Assembly: GCA_026936325.1 (NCBI GenBank)
Contig: JAPTHN010000143.1
Coordinates: forward strand, 310,001-374,000
Length of the DNA: 64,000 nt
From: Platynereis dumerilii
Taxonomy: Eukaryota; Annelida; Polychaeta; Phyllodocida; Nereididae
Direction of reading: 5' to 3'
Below, piece after piece: positions 33,520-45,429 of the stretch. The notes under the pieces were generated by a model. That model did not search any database. It was not told the DNA's origin and saw only the letters and a program-made list of their open reading frames with translations. Both the position numbers and the translations under genes were made by a program. Numbering within the stretch: position 1 is the stretch's first letter; each line of letters opens with the position of its first letter.

Positions 33520-35130
33520 ATTTTTCTGACTATTAATTTGAAGACAAAGTTATAAAATGCATCAATCAAACTATCTAGTAAAAATAAATGTTTATTTTTA
33601 AAGTAATGAATGGAAATCAAATTAGTCCAAATTGGCAAATCAAGCTAATTGTAAATTTATGTCAAAAGCTTTATATTCGGTGTTTCATTTTGTCAACCAA
33701 GATATTTTAGTGGCGCTGTTGTTGTTTTCTCAGGACTGTCAAGTTAAATTAAGAATATCTTATCTTACCTCAATGCAACAGATTCTGTGTCAATGTAAAC
33801 CATTACCAAATTGAGTGTCAGGAAGTAATTTAGAGAGGAGGAAATGGAGTGTCAAGGTTTGTTAAGTTAAGATGTGCTGGAGATTCCACAGTAATTGGAA
33901 AATCTATCTCACCAAATAAATACGAGAGAAGCTATTAGCTCCATACACTGGAGAGTGGTGTGCAATATTATTGTTCTTTTTGTACATCTCTGGACCTCCA
34001 TCTTTGTTTTAATAGCTTTAGATGCCTGTATTCACTGGCCTTTCTTTAACAGTTTAATGTTCACTGAATTTTGGAAATCTGCACCCTATGTGCTTTTGTT
34101 CTTCTTGCTTGTGTTTTTTTAGAAATGAATGAACAGTGGCAGAAAAAAAAATCCTTGTTTGTCTTTTGAGCTGGGCACTCGTATTGCAATATTGCGTACT
34201 GTCCCTTGTTAATGTTGCAACTTTGTCGAAAGACACTGCCTGAAGAAAAAAGTGTTAATTGACATGAATGAAGATGCACTTTATTAATTTTAAAATCTTT
34301 CTTTATATTGCTCAGTTTTTCAGTCATATTGTATTGCTTTCCCTCACCTGTTGCTTCTTATTTATTAAACATTGAAATGGGTTTCAAATTATATTTGAAA
34401 GTTATTTCGGTGATGAAAATACAGGTGGAGACGGTATAAAATGAAGAACAGGTGGCTATGAGAGGTTAATAAAAGTTGTGTGCTTCTTCCTTGCAGTTGT
34501 GCTATGTGACTAGATGCGGCTCGCAAATTAAGTTGTGACATAGTGGTTGATTTTTATGTAACTGATGTGAGTAGACCTGCCACATCATAATTATTGTAAC
34601 ATTCACTATTGCTTCTTTTTGGAGCTATTATATCTTACAAAAGTAACTACTATAACAACATTAACTTTACTAAACTATTTGGTTTATAAAACTTTGAGGT
34701 CATATATATATAAAACTGCAAGTATATTGGAGAAAGTTTCAAGTGCCAGAATTGTCTGAAAACCTTGCAAGAGCACTTTGGAAAATCGACCTGTTTCATG
34801 GACATTCGCCATATGTCAAATATGTTTCCTGTAGGCGGGTGAGGTGCCCTAATGGCATCGTTTATCCGCAGCAAAATATCTGATATTTTTAGAATCCCAA
34901 GTCTGCTGATATTTACAAACTGAGTCTCAAGAAAGTCTTTTATTGTTACAAGTCCCTTGGGGTGAGAGTTCAGCAGTGCCAACAGCTGTCAAATGTGAGG
35001 AGTTGTATATCTCTTGGAATTTGGACAAGCTTTAGGGAATATTCAGAATTTGTAGGTGGGATTTTTGCCCTAGGGGGTACTAACTTTTCACACTTGTTTA
35101 AAGTGGTGGTACTAATTTTTGAAAAGATGT
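33520..35130. other. non-coding part of copy B
   Basis: Colinear with 23880-25885. The small frame near 34061-34327 is not supported by any family. Confidence 0.5.
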
Positions 35131-35149
35131 CCAAGGAGGAGGTATGAAA

Positions 35150-37050
35150 CTAAAAAAATGTATGAAACACGCAAACACCCAAATTATACGCGGTTCTTTT
35201 AAGCGCAAAAGTCTGCCAAGTGTCTTTCCAATGGGGTACATGTATAACAGTATATGTTGTTACAGCCGAAAGATCTACATGCCCAATTTGCAAATCGGGC
35301 TGCTTTTTGCATGCCAGACACTAAAATAGGTTTTGTCACAACATCTACTCCCCTCACCATGCTTTGCCAATATCCCTAATGAAATATCCAAAAAGTGCAC
35401 CCAAGCCACATTTTCTACTGAACTTTTCCAAAAGTTCTAATGTGCTATGTTAGAAACTTCGTCATAGTATATTGACAGCCATCTCTTCTACATCAAATAG
35501 TGACCAAATAGTGTCTCATGGTTAGAAACTATTTGGACCCTATTTGTTAGAACTTTGGGCTGTCATGCACTGCCGTCTCTTCTACAACAAAAGAGGGCAC
35601 TTCAATGTAAAAGAGGTGCAGCATGTATCTAGGGCCTCTGAAGTTGAAGCCCCCTCTGCTGGATATTTTAGAACCAAAAATAGGGCCCGGAGAATAATTG
35701 GCAGCTGCCAAAGCTCCATACGGTCTGCCAAAGCTCCATACGGTCAGCCAAAGCTTAAGATGGAATATCATCTGATGAAATAGGGTCTGATGAAATATCC
35801 AAATAGCGTCTTGGGGGATATTTGACCTTTTCAAATATCCTCATAGTGCTATTTGGAATATCCAAAGTCTTTCGAAAAGCACTTTTTGATATTAGACACA
35901 ATGGCAGTAGAGTCATTGTCACAAGCATATGTGTGTATTTCTTTGTACGTCGAGGTGGTGGGAACTAATAAATTGCATGAAACCTAATGCCTAGATCACA
36001 CGGAGACGTAACAGAGAGTTCTTGTCGCGACGCTTCTTGCTTTTCCAGGAAAGAGGGAGGTTTTTAACCTACATTCAACAATTCGGCGACGATATTTTCG
36101 TCTACGGCGCTTCTTAAACTTCCTCGCCAAAAGTTCCTAGAAGTCACGTGACAGGTTAATGAAGCAAGAACTTGCTTCACGAAAGATTCAACCGGTTGAA
36201 TCTTTACGAAGGAAGAAGCCACGATGCAAAAGACCAGAAAGACCCCCAAAATGATTGGGCGAAGGTAGAGACAGCTTGGGCGAAGTTACAGGCAGATTGG
36301 GCGAATCTAGAGAGTGCTTGGGCGAGGCTACTTATCATTGAGTCTATGGAACTTTGGCGAAAAAAGAGAACAACTTGCCGACGCAAACAAGCTGTTGAAA
36401 CGCCGAAACAGCTACTTACTTCACCGTAACAGGTATTTGCTTGGGCGTAATAGAGTATTTGTCAGGTGCTTGGGCGATGCTAGAGCCTGCTTGGGCGATG
36501 CTAGAGCTTGCTTGGGCGATGCTACTTTAACATGGAAGCAATGGAACTTCACCGAAGCTCCTGCCAACTCGCCGACACAGTCCTGCTCCTCTTTGGGGAT
36601 TGCTACGGCTCTAATTACGAGCGATTCGGCGTAGAAAACGAGTGCCTCGTCGTCCTAGGATCCATCCACGACGATTTAGAACCTCTAATTGATTATATAA
36701 TTGTCCAAAAATGGCTTGAAACGCCGAAAGTTGGCGAAACTTGAGTTCCTGGCACCTCTACAACTTCGCCGTCACTTAACCACTCTCGTGAGACACTAGC
36801 ATTAGGGTGAGATCCTAAAATTCCACATGAAACTCAAATGGGTTATTAATTTTTGACGGGAAGTCCAGTCAAAACTGCGATATTGACTGGTTTTTGTATC
36901 AAATGCAAATGTTTAGAAGACCTGTTGGAAATTTCTGTACACTATAAAGATATGAGCTTTATTTCTTTGCGTGTAACTGTCTACTGTTAAACAAGTAGCC
37001 CTAGGTGGGTTTTTGTATTATACTGAGACTAAATGAAGTTTGTTCTTATG
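35150..37050. other. copy B-specific stretch, unknown
   Basis: About 1.9 kb with no counterpart in copy A, where sequence jumps from about 25885 to 26060. The part 35990-36800 is richer in G+C and CpG than its surroundings (GTCGCGACG, CGGCGACGAT). It could be an inserted element; possible weak inverted ends are TGCCTAGATCACACGGAG (35989) and, reversed, CTCTCGTGAGACACTAGCA (36782). I cannot establish a family. Confidence 0.4.
36255..36530 (+). repeat. TTGGGCGA repeats with a periodic peptide frame
   Basis: The phrase TTGGGCGA occurs about eight times at irregular, mostly 21-24 bp, intervals (for example GCTTGGGCGATGCTAGAGCC). In the frame 36172-36429 it reads DWAKVETAWAKLQADWANLE, a regular Trp-Ala pattern that would form an amphipathic helix. 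No known family is recognised and the frame is only 85 codons, so coding is not established. Confidence 0.45.
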
Positions 37051-37699
37051 CTTATTCTTATTCAGACTCTTATCGAAATAAACAACAAAATGGGATGGAT
37101 GATTTGGGCATTGTATCTTGTAATTTTGCACTGGGTAGGCTAACTCTAGTTCCTGATTGCATGAATGGAAGATTAAAAAACACAAGAAATTCCAGTTAAA
37201 TACAATATGTTTTTGCTTTGAATTAGCAGCCATATCCCAAGGATAACAGTTATAATTCTCGGTATTTAAACAACATTATTTGACGCTTTTCCAATCTAAT
37301 CCTAATTCGAATCACGTTTCACATCTCCGTGGAATCTAGATGTGATGTTATTATTACAGCATCATGTTCTTAATGAGTTTTAAATGGAACTTAGATGGTC
37401 TTGCAGATGGTGTTATCAAACATAGTAACCTTGGACTAGACAAGCATCCTAGAAATCTGAAAAACCATTAGCCAGTCTTTGTTCTTGGAAAGAGGGAATT
37501 TGAAAGCAATATATATGTAAACCATGAGGTTGCCAAAGGCATTGTTCTATCTAGTAATTGTGTAGTTCATAGCAGTAGGTCTATAGCAGCATCATATGAT
37601 ATAAGCACTATCTATTCAGGACTATAAGGCTCAATTCATCAACGGAGCACTTAAGACAGGGTAAAACGGACTAAAATGAATGTTAGCTGGTGTCCATCC

Positions 37700-38070
37700 A
37701 AAATCTTAACATACCAGACAAGATTTTCATGGACATGGGAATTGCGAATCTTGATAAATTCTTTGTGTGAGTTGATAAATGAAATGTCAAAAATACACAT
37801 TCCCTTAGTGTGAATCTACATCAGCTGACGCTTGTTTGTCTGTTTCGCATAAACCCGTTTTTCAGTGAGTTGAGACTCAATGTACATCATTCAAAATTTG
37901 TAAAATCATTCTATGTGCCCTATTACGTACTTTACAGTCAGCACAATAGAGAATTCAATGACTTATTCAGCCCATTAGTATACCTTTGGAATCTTTTTAT
38001 TGCATTTTCCTTGTTTCGGCTTCCAGCTTTCCACTACATCTCCTCTAATCTTTTGCTCTATTCTGCTCTA
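37700..38070. other. no recognisable feature
   Basis: Sequence just beyond the end of copy B. I see nothing that supports a gene. Confidence 0.5.
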
Positions 38071-38195
38071 TTTATCAGTTGTAGACAGAGTTCACCAGCC
38101 AATTTCCATTCATGAGCTGAACTATCTCTTGAAGAGACTATTCAATGAGTGTTCATCCCTATGGCCTGATGCAGATGCTGCATACCAAAAGACAT
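38070..38195. repeat. repeat shared with 40755-40865
   Basis: GTAGACAGAGTTCACCAGCC, ATTCATGAGCTGAACTATC and ATGGCCTGATGCAGATGCTG recur at 40755-40865 with small changes. This places it as the tail of a repeated segment that also includes the partial third copy at 39296-40060. Confidence 0.8.
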
Positions 38196-38534
38196 ACAAT
38201 GTATACCTACAAAGTCAAGCTGTGTTGCATATATTAGGTTGTCGTATTTTTGCAGATGGCATCTCAGATCACTAGCAGAACTATCTACTTTGGGGGAACC
38301 CCCGAAATGAGGTCTTCCAACACATGTGAAAGGGTGTCATCAGTTTATGTTTAGGTTCAGGAGTTTATAGATCTTTAGTTCACGTGTTTATGCTCAATTG
38401 TGAATGCATAAATTGAATGAAGTGGATCTTTTTGGTTAAATGTGATTTTTAGAGTTGAATTACTTTTTTGTTTCTCAATTAGTGATTAAAAAACCCTGAC
38501 AGATTGGAACATTATGAAATTCTTCCAGCCACAC

Positions 38535-38650
38535 ACGCCCCAGGGCCTAATGCATAGCATGCCCGCCTTCCACGACACAGACCATGCAGGGTTCAATCCC
38601 AGCCTGGGTCATAAAATATAAAGGAATTGATTGATGATTGATAAAATATA
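38535..38650 (+). mobile_element. tRNA-like SINE fragment
   Basis: A B-box-like GGTTCAATCCC (38590-38600) follows a possible A-box region (GGGCCTAATGCATAGCATG). After the head there is AAAATATAAAGGAATTGAT, repeated once about 34 bp later, as in a short tail repeat. No full cloverleaf is evident. Confidence 0.5.
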
Positions 38651-39295
38651 AAGGAATTGATATCAAAATACATTTTGTCTGTCTCTTTGGACATTTTTAA
38701 TCAGGTGACATACTAGTTTTAAATGAACTATAATAATTATATGGTTTATAAAGTTTGAGGTCATATTCAATTGGTATAAACAGTTCGTTTCTGTCCATAT
38801 CAGTGGTCTAGCAGATAGTACTGATGTCACAATGCCTTTGTGAATCAGCGGATGTTGATTTCCCTGTTTTGTCTCAACCAATCAAATTACAGGAATTAGT
38901 GCTACAGCTTGTCACGTCAAGGAGAGGACACACGTTTGGCCAGATATCTCAGCAACCAGAAGCACCACAGGAGAAATAAACAAACCTATGTATAGCTTAG
39001 CTCTATTGTAATATCAATATAGCATTTTTCATGATGTTTTGGAGTCGTTTTTGTCCAATATTTGCCAATTTATAATAATTTAAGTCCAATTTTGCACAAT
39101 GTTGACATTTGTGACGCTACCAATCTAACACACAATAGGCAGTGATGTCACAAAAGTGGACTGCAGCACCACCCGCAACTTCTAGTCAAGTTGGTATCAA
39201 CAGAACAACCAATTTCATGGTGTTGATTTTTAAGGACTGTACAGACTTTGCTAAATTTCTGTTCCAATACCAGACATGACAAACTGTAGCTACCT

Positions 39296-40060
39296 ATGGT
39301 CATCAATGACAGTGGATTCCAGATTGAGTGTGATGGAAGTTACGAGTATCAGAACATGTCTGGAAACTTTCTAACCACGCTTTCGAATATTGATCTGTCG
39401 TGTGCCCCTTCGCCATATGTCAAAAATTTTCCAGTGGGCTGGTTAGGTGCCCTAATGGAATCATTTAGCAGCAGCAAGATATATCTGATATTTCCAGAAT
39501 CTCAAGTCTGCAGATATTTAATGTTGGCAGCATTAATAGTCTGGGTGAATAAGAGTTCAGTGTTATCAACACATGCATGGCAAATGAAATAGAACAACTT
39601 GGCTCTCCACAAGCAAAGTTATCTTGAAAACATCAACAAAATTAATTTAAGATATTTTTTTTAGATAACTTTGGATTCCTTTTTAAAACCAAAGGCCATT
39701 TTAGTTAGATTAATTATTCTTAGTGTTTGACTTTGAACTAGCAGCCAAATCCCAAGGATAACAGGTGTAATTTTAGATATTTAAACAACATTATTTGAAG
39801 CTTTTCCAATCTAATCATAATTCGAATCATGTTCCTTATTTCCCTATAATCAGAATGTGATGTTATTATAAAGGCATCTGATTCTCAATTAATTTTAGAT
39901 GGAACTTAGATAGTCTTACAGATGGTGTTATCAAACAGAATTACCTTGGGTTAGACAAGCATCTAAGAAATCTAAAAACAGTTATTGTTCTCTGAACAAG
40001 GCAATTTAAAAGCAATATAAAGTAAACCAAGCGATTGTCATGGGCGTTGTTCCATATTAT
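39296..40060. repeat. partial third copy of the A/B segment
   Basis: 39405-39520 matches 25553-25670 and 34803-34920 (TTCGCCATATGTCAAA, GGCTGGTTAGGTGCCCTAAT). 39735-40040 matches 26240-26540 and 37225-37520 (ATCCCAAGGATAACAG, ATCTAATCATAATTCGAATC). The intervening parts are lost, so this copy is older or more damaged. Confidence 0.8.
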
Positions 40061-40755
40061 TATGTTGTTCAGACACATACGTCCAAACAGGCAGTATATA
40101 CAAAGATGTGATTCCCATAAGTAGTATTAAGTACAATGTTATATTCTTCCCAAGTTCCCATCATCCCAAGTCATACCATGACAAAATAGCCCATAACCTT
40201 TGCTAATTCATGAATACTTAATTAACTGACCCAGTTTTGGCTGAGCCAATCAGGGACTGCTACATCACAGTTTGAAATTGTTGCTTCTGTTTCACACAGT
40301 TACAAATGGAGAAATTGTGTATTGTTGAAAGGTGCATCACAGTTCCGAAAATACCGTTGAATTATGTATTTTCACAGTTCTGAAATGAAACAGTTTGAAA
40401 GTTTGCTTGTTTTACACTGCTCTTCTTAGTTGCCAGTAATCCTCTAAGTGTCCATAATCAGACTAAATCTGCCTGCAAAATGCTTATGACCTAAATAAGC
40501 AGCCAATCACAGAAGAGGTTGGAAATAGCAGAAAGCCCTGTCCATTTTAGCAGGGCTTGCGGGGGGAGGATGTATTCTTCCCTGCTTTGATTCACCCGGT
40601 CATTTGGGAGTCATTGAGGGACTCATCATTCAAATTGAGTAGTTTTATCAAATTATGTATGATAATGTTCACAACTTAAAACCACACAGTCCCTGTTGTT
40701 GTGAATTGTCCAGAAACAATCTATTATATGACCTACTTTTTTGCGCAATTCTTCT
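40061..40755. other. no recognisable feature
   Basis: A+T-rich intergenic DNA. No supported gene or element. Confidence 0.5.
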
Positions 40756-40865
40756 CAGTTTATCAGCTGCAGACAGAGTTCAGCCAGCCAATTGCTATTC
40801 ATGAGCTGAGGTATCTTGTGAAGAGGCTATTCATCCCTATGGCCTGATGCAGATGCTGCATAAGA
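40755..40865. repeat. repeat shared with 38070-38195
   Basis: Second copy; TATCAGCTGCAGACAGAGTT and CTATTCATCCCTATGGCCTG. Confidence 0.8.
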
Positions 40866-41353
40866 AGAGACACAGCGGCATAGCCTTCGAGTTTTGTTGT
40901 ATCTATCGGTCTGTCTCCAATATTCCACACGGAAGAAAATTATTATATTTTAGCTACATAATGGCCTTTTTTTGTGGTAGCATTGTAAGAATCGGAAACT
41001 CTCAGTTATCCTTCCGATGCACCTGTACCCAGACGTCTCTAGAAATACAGGTCATAAAATAATAAAAGAACAAAATTTTAAGTCATTCGCACCTGCTTGT
41101 AACCGGAGCAAGTCATCAAGAAAAATGCTCTGTTACGTTTATATGAGTTATATTGTGCTATATTTGGGCAATTTTTGGCTAGAAAAGTATAGAGTCGTAT
41201 AACAATAGCAAACACAGAAATAATATTCATGTAATATACAACATATATGTATACATGTATGAGTGTAGATAAGGGCTGGAGACTGGTAAAAAAAAGATTT
41301 ATTACAGATAAAGTATTGAATCGAGGAAGTAGTACCTTTGAAAAGCTGAATGT
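40866..41353. other. no recognisable feature
   Basis: I see no gene. The small frames here lack domains. Confidence 0.45.

Positions 41354-41400
<47 letters not shown>
41354..41400. repeat. GATA microsatellite
   Basis: About eleven GATA units, directly joined to the dispersed repeat at 41401. Confidence 0.97.
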
Positions 41401-43540
41401 GTGTCATCTGTCTTTGACGCTGCAAAATTTGTCTCCTGATTCCCTTGATAGGATTTGCGCATTCGGTCAGCTTGTGTGACCTTCTCTTGTGTTGGACGTT
41501 GTCTTACTTAGAAATATTCTCTGACCAGAAAAGGCTTCAGGGAAGCCATGTGTTGTACTGCAGTATTAAACACAGAAGGAGCTTCATTTGCCACACCATG
41601 GTTGACCCAAGTACTCACATTTATGTTTTTGCATTCTGCTCTTGACTCGAAACTGCTGGCATCAGATGACGTTCACATTTTGTGATGGCAAATTTTCAAA
41701 AAAAATGTATGTTTCCAGCCTGAAAATTAAAAAGTTATCATAGAAATGAAATCTAGAACCTTTCCTTATATGGCAAACCACAGATGCTTACAGACATGTC
41801 TGTATGATACATGCAGGCAGCATGATGCAGGAACAAAACATTTGTCCAATATAATGAATGTATGTGACATCTCTGCAGCAAACATGAATTGCCTTTCACC
41901 TGTGTGCAGGTGAGCTCGATCTGCTAGCATATATTTCCCTAAATGTGTTTTGAATTTCAAATGATGGAATGTCTTTGTGTGTCTTCATCGACTTACTTGT
42001 ACATGTGGGAAATGGAAGCCAGAAAGGCTGCATGCCAGTTAATTATGTTTGGTTGTAGTGAAGTTGTTTCTTGCAAGTTGAACAAGTTGCACTCGCCATC
42101 GAATATCTATAGATGAACAAACTTGAGAAAAACAACACATTTATTTCCAAAAAAATTTCATATTAAAAAGGAACCAATTTTATACCCCTGCATACGGAAG
42201 TTTTGGGATATTGACTGTCTGGGGTAAGGTTCACTTCGCTTCCAGCCATGACAACTAATATCGGTTTTTTTTTTAATTATAACACGAAAACATAAAACCA
42301 ATACAATGAACTTCTATTATGGAAGGGGTATTTGGAAAATTCAGTCACCTTGTAGACTACCATGCAATACTCGAATATATCTAAAGCGTAACTTGGACAT
42401 TATGGAACATTGTAAACCCCTAGGATATTGACAGCAGCTTAGTCTAGCTGTTGGGAACAGCTAATCCTGAGATACATTATACTGGATATTGTTTCAGAAA
42501 GTTTCTTAGTATCTACAAGTGGATGCACACAATCTGTTGGTACTTACCAGTGTCTCACGTATAAGTTGGACTCAGTGAAATAAGTTGTAACATACCAAAT
42601 GTCTGGAGGCTCTAGACACATCTTCTCCATTATCCCTATCCCTGGGAGAGACATAATAGCTAGGGTTTGAGATAAGCTGACCTCTGGAACCTCACAATTT
42701 AGACTACTCAAGGTGAAGAACCTGGCCTCAAAGATCAGATCCACTTGGTCTGGCTTTGAGGTCGTGGGTTCGACTCCCACTCCTGGAACTCAATTTGGTC
42801 CGAAACCCATGGGACATTAAATGGAGGTGGATTGTATCCAGTGTCTTGTGCTGGGGTGACTGAAAGACCCCGGTCATCGCAGAATTAATAGGATATGTAC
42901 CAGACTCATAGTCTTCTGATCACTCAATGACATCATCATACGGTGGTCACCAACAATGGAAAATGCTATGGCATGGGAACCTTGGGCAATGTTCCCCTTG
43001 TCTATGCCCATGGGCGCCATTCCATGGCTACCCTGAGCTCACCATGCAGTGCTTGACAGATAGTATATGCATTACAATACAATACAATACAATATTGTCA
43101 TGATATAGAAGTAGTATAAATTCTGGCAGATACCACTGGCCATCCAACCATATTCCAAGCTGTGATGTAGAAAATCTTGCTGCCTCACATGCTCTTGGAT
43201 TATAAATTTGTTTTTTATTTCTTCATCACTTTTAATTTACTTTCTTCTTTACTAATATTGACTTATATGTAGACTTATCTGACTAATGTTGTTTAATCCT
43301 GAGTCTGAAAATAAAAACATCTAAAAATGGCGCAAATTATGTTATGGAAAGTAGATGGAGTCTATTTGATGTTTACATGTTTTCACATGCTTTTCTCAAT
43401 TTTTGCACACCTCTTATAAACCCCACACTTGAGCCTGCACTACAAAACTAGCATTAATTGATGATAGTGATTAATATTGATTAACTTCCCTATTCACTTT
43501 TTGTGATAGCGTGCAAAAACTAATTTTATATAACCAATGC
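41401..43540. repeat. duplicated block D1
   Basis: Colinear with D3 (45430-47570, resumed at 52175-53400) and partly with D2 (43740-44700). It begins with the dispersed repeat of 628-850 and contains a SINE (42690-43092). Anchor phrases: GACATCTCTGCAGCAAACA, GACAGCAGCTTAGTCTAGCT, TATAGAAGTAGTATAAATTC. The D blocks are old: identity is moderate and indels are common. Confidence 0.85.
42690..43092 (+). mobile_element. SINE with tRNA-type B box and ACAAT tail
   Basis: B box GGTTCGACTCC at 42767-42777, followed by the family body (GGATTGTATCCAGTGTCTTG, GACTGAAAGACCCCGGTCAT, AATTAATAGGATATGTACCA) and a tail of ATACA/ACAAT units at 43074-43092. The A-box half of the tRNA head is poorly preserved. 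Family members: 20985-21090, the split copy at 47440-47571 plus 52175-52885, 56181-56560, and inverted at 56985-57195. Confidence 0.8.
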
Positions 43541-43566
43541 CATGACTTCAATTATGGAAGATACTT

Positions 43567-43675
43567 CCCTATCAGCATGCCTCGGCGGTCCAACGTCGGC
43601 CCGAAGCTGGTCCGATGCTGCTGACAACGGACTGATGCTGGGCCGACGTTGTACCACCGAGGCATGCTGATAGGG
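43567..43675. mobile_element. 109-bp GC-rich palindrome, copy 1
   Basis: CCCTATCAGCATGCCTCGGC at the left mirrors GAGGCATGCTGATAGGG at the right; inner arms GTCCAACGTCGGCCCG and GGGCCGACGTTG, and TGGTCCGATGCTGC and CGGACTGATGCTG, make almost the whole unit fold back. It is much richer in G+C than its neighbours. A 109-bp sister is at 63851-63959. Here TT lies on both sides. It encodes nothing; a minimal non-autonomous DNA element is likely. Confidence 0.85.
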
Positions 43676-43739
43676 TTTGGAAAATAAAGTTGCCTTGTTC
43701 CACGAAATACACAATGTACACTGTATCTGCAGCTAAACT

Positions 43740-44700
43740 TGGGCATAATGGAACACTGCAATCCCTCATGACATTGACAGCAGCTTAGCCTAGCTGTTGG
43801 GAACAGCTTATCCTAAGATACATTACACAGAATAATCGTTTCAGAAAGTTTCTAAGTATCTAAGTAGAACCACACATCCTGTTGGTACTTGCCAGTGTCT
43901 CTCATATGAGTTGGACTCAAGTTAAATAACTTCTTATATCTGGAGGTTTTAGACGCATCTTCTGCATTATACTAGCCCTTCCCCCGGAGAGATACACTCT
44001 AAAAAATGTTGGGACAAAATTGGTTTTTTAGATTCAAAATGGTTTTTTGAAAAACCAAATTTCAATGCATTGAAATTTGGTTTTTTAGAGTGTAATAATG
44101 GGAGTGCTTGAGATAATCTGACCACTGAAAGCTCACAGTTTAGACTACCTATGGAACCCAGTATGGTCATGATACAGAAGTTGTGTAAATTCTGGCCCAT
44201 GGGACTGGCCCTCCAACCATATTATAATCTGTGTGGTAGAAAATCCTGCTGGCTCACAATGCTCTTGGATTATAAATCTGTTATAACTTTTTTCTTTCTC
44301 CATCACATTTAATCTACTTTCTTCTTTACTAATCTTGGCTTATCTAGACTTATCTGGTTAATGTTGTTTAATCCTGATTCAGAAAAAAAAACATCTAAAA
44401 GTAGTGCAAATTATATTATGGAAAGTAGATGGAATCTATGTGATGTTCACATGTTTTCACACACTTGAAATCTGCTACTTTGTTCTCCTCTTGTAAACTC
44501 CTGACTTGAGCCTGCACTACAAGATCAGCATTGATTGATGATAGTGATTAATATTGATTAATTGCCCTCATTTTCCAAAGAGGCTCTTCTCCTAGTAGCA
44601 ATGAATCTGTGTGCAGCTTTTTCTCTCCACCTGAGACTGATTAGAGATTCTTTACATGCACAGGCCATGCAATACACTTCCTGGTGATAAACTGTTGCAT
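43740..44700. repeat. duplicated block D2
   Basis: Repeats parts of D1: TTGACAGCAGCTTAGCCTAG, GTTGGTACTTGCCAGTGTCT, then GGTCATGATACAGAAGTTGT. The SINE present in D1 is absent here, and a CACTCTAA foldback MITE is inserted instead. Confidence 0.8.
43995..44092. mobile_element. CACTCTAA foldback MITE, short form
   Basis: 98 bp with ends CACTCTAAAAAATGT and GTTTTTTAGAGTG, flanked by TA on both sides. Compared with 2069-2252 it lacks the central loop and the outer part of one arm, so it is an internally deleted family member. Confidence 0.85.
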
Positions 44701-45190
44701 CAGGTTGTTTTACATTCTACAATATTTTATTTTTCTATTCATTACCTTTGTCTATTGTTATAACGGGGTGCCTCACTTCAGCTATGTCCATAGTTTCGAG
44801 GTATCCCTGCCATTTATATGAATTTGTGTATTGTATTGTGAATATTTTAATGTGCCAGTGTGGCAAAATAAATATTTTCTCTTTCTCTAATATATATTTT
44901 AATTCATATAAAAAAAAGACTGGTTCTGTAATGATGTCAGGTGCTGCGATTACGGCCTATGTAGGCTCTTGTAGGTTGCCTGACTCCACGATCTTTTTAT
45001 TTGAGAATTTGTTTACAAATGCATTTGACTGATTACTGTAAGGGACTGTTCAGAATTTATGACAGGGGGTGGGGGTGGAAGTTTTGCTGGAACTTCCTGT
45101 CAAAAATTAATACCCCGCTTAAGGTTCATGCGGATTTTTAGTACCCAACCCTTAAGGTTCATGCGGGTTTTTAGTGCCCCTTTCTGAACG
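44701..45190. other. non-coding; short direct repeat
   Basis: The only structure I see is a ~37-bp direct repeat near 45118-45180 (CTTAAGGTTCATGCGG and TTTTTAGT, twice). No gene. Confidence 0.5.
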
Positions 45191-45194
45191 ATCC

Positions 45195-45425
45195 CTTATG
45201 CGTATGAGAAATGAAAATAAATATCCTAATCCTATCCCATCCTGCCTGGTCGAGCTCACTTACACTTATCATTGAGAGTCTGTGAGCAGACTGCCAGCAG
45301 GTACATGATCTTTCGGATGAGATGGTAAATTGGATTACCATTAAGTATACTTGTGATTTTGAAATTAAAGATCCCTTACATGGCATAAATGTGCAAGATA
45401 TCAAGAGCTCTCACATTGTATCACA
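45195..45425. repeat. dispersed repeat related to 30590-31010
   Basis: Shares the phrase TTTCGGATGAGATGGTAAAT and an AAAGATCCC phrase with the repeat in copy B. Probably the 3' part of a SINE or LINE family. Confidence 0.5.
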
Positions 45426-45429
45426 TTGT

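Larger units (their letters stand above)
26830..37690. repeat. segmental duplication, copy B
   Basis: Second, longer copy of 17985-26720, in the same orientation. Insertions relative to A include a palindrome (28761-28903), a repeat with GGTTCC phrases (about 30000-30220), a SINE-like repeat (30590-31010) and a ~1.9-kb stretch (35150-37050) that contains TTGGGCGA repeats. Confidence 0.9.

Noticed and set aside
37810-38275. Overlapping frames as a conserved gene
   Set aside because: Part of the DNA is repeated at 40755-40865, where the frame is not kept.
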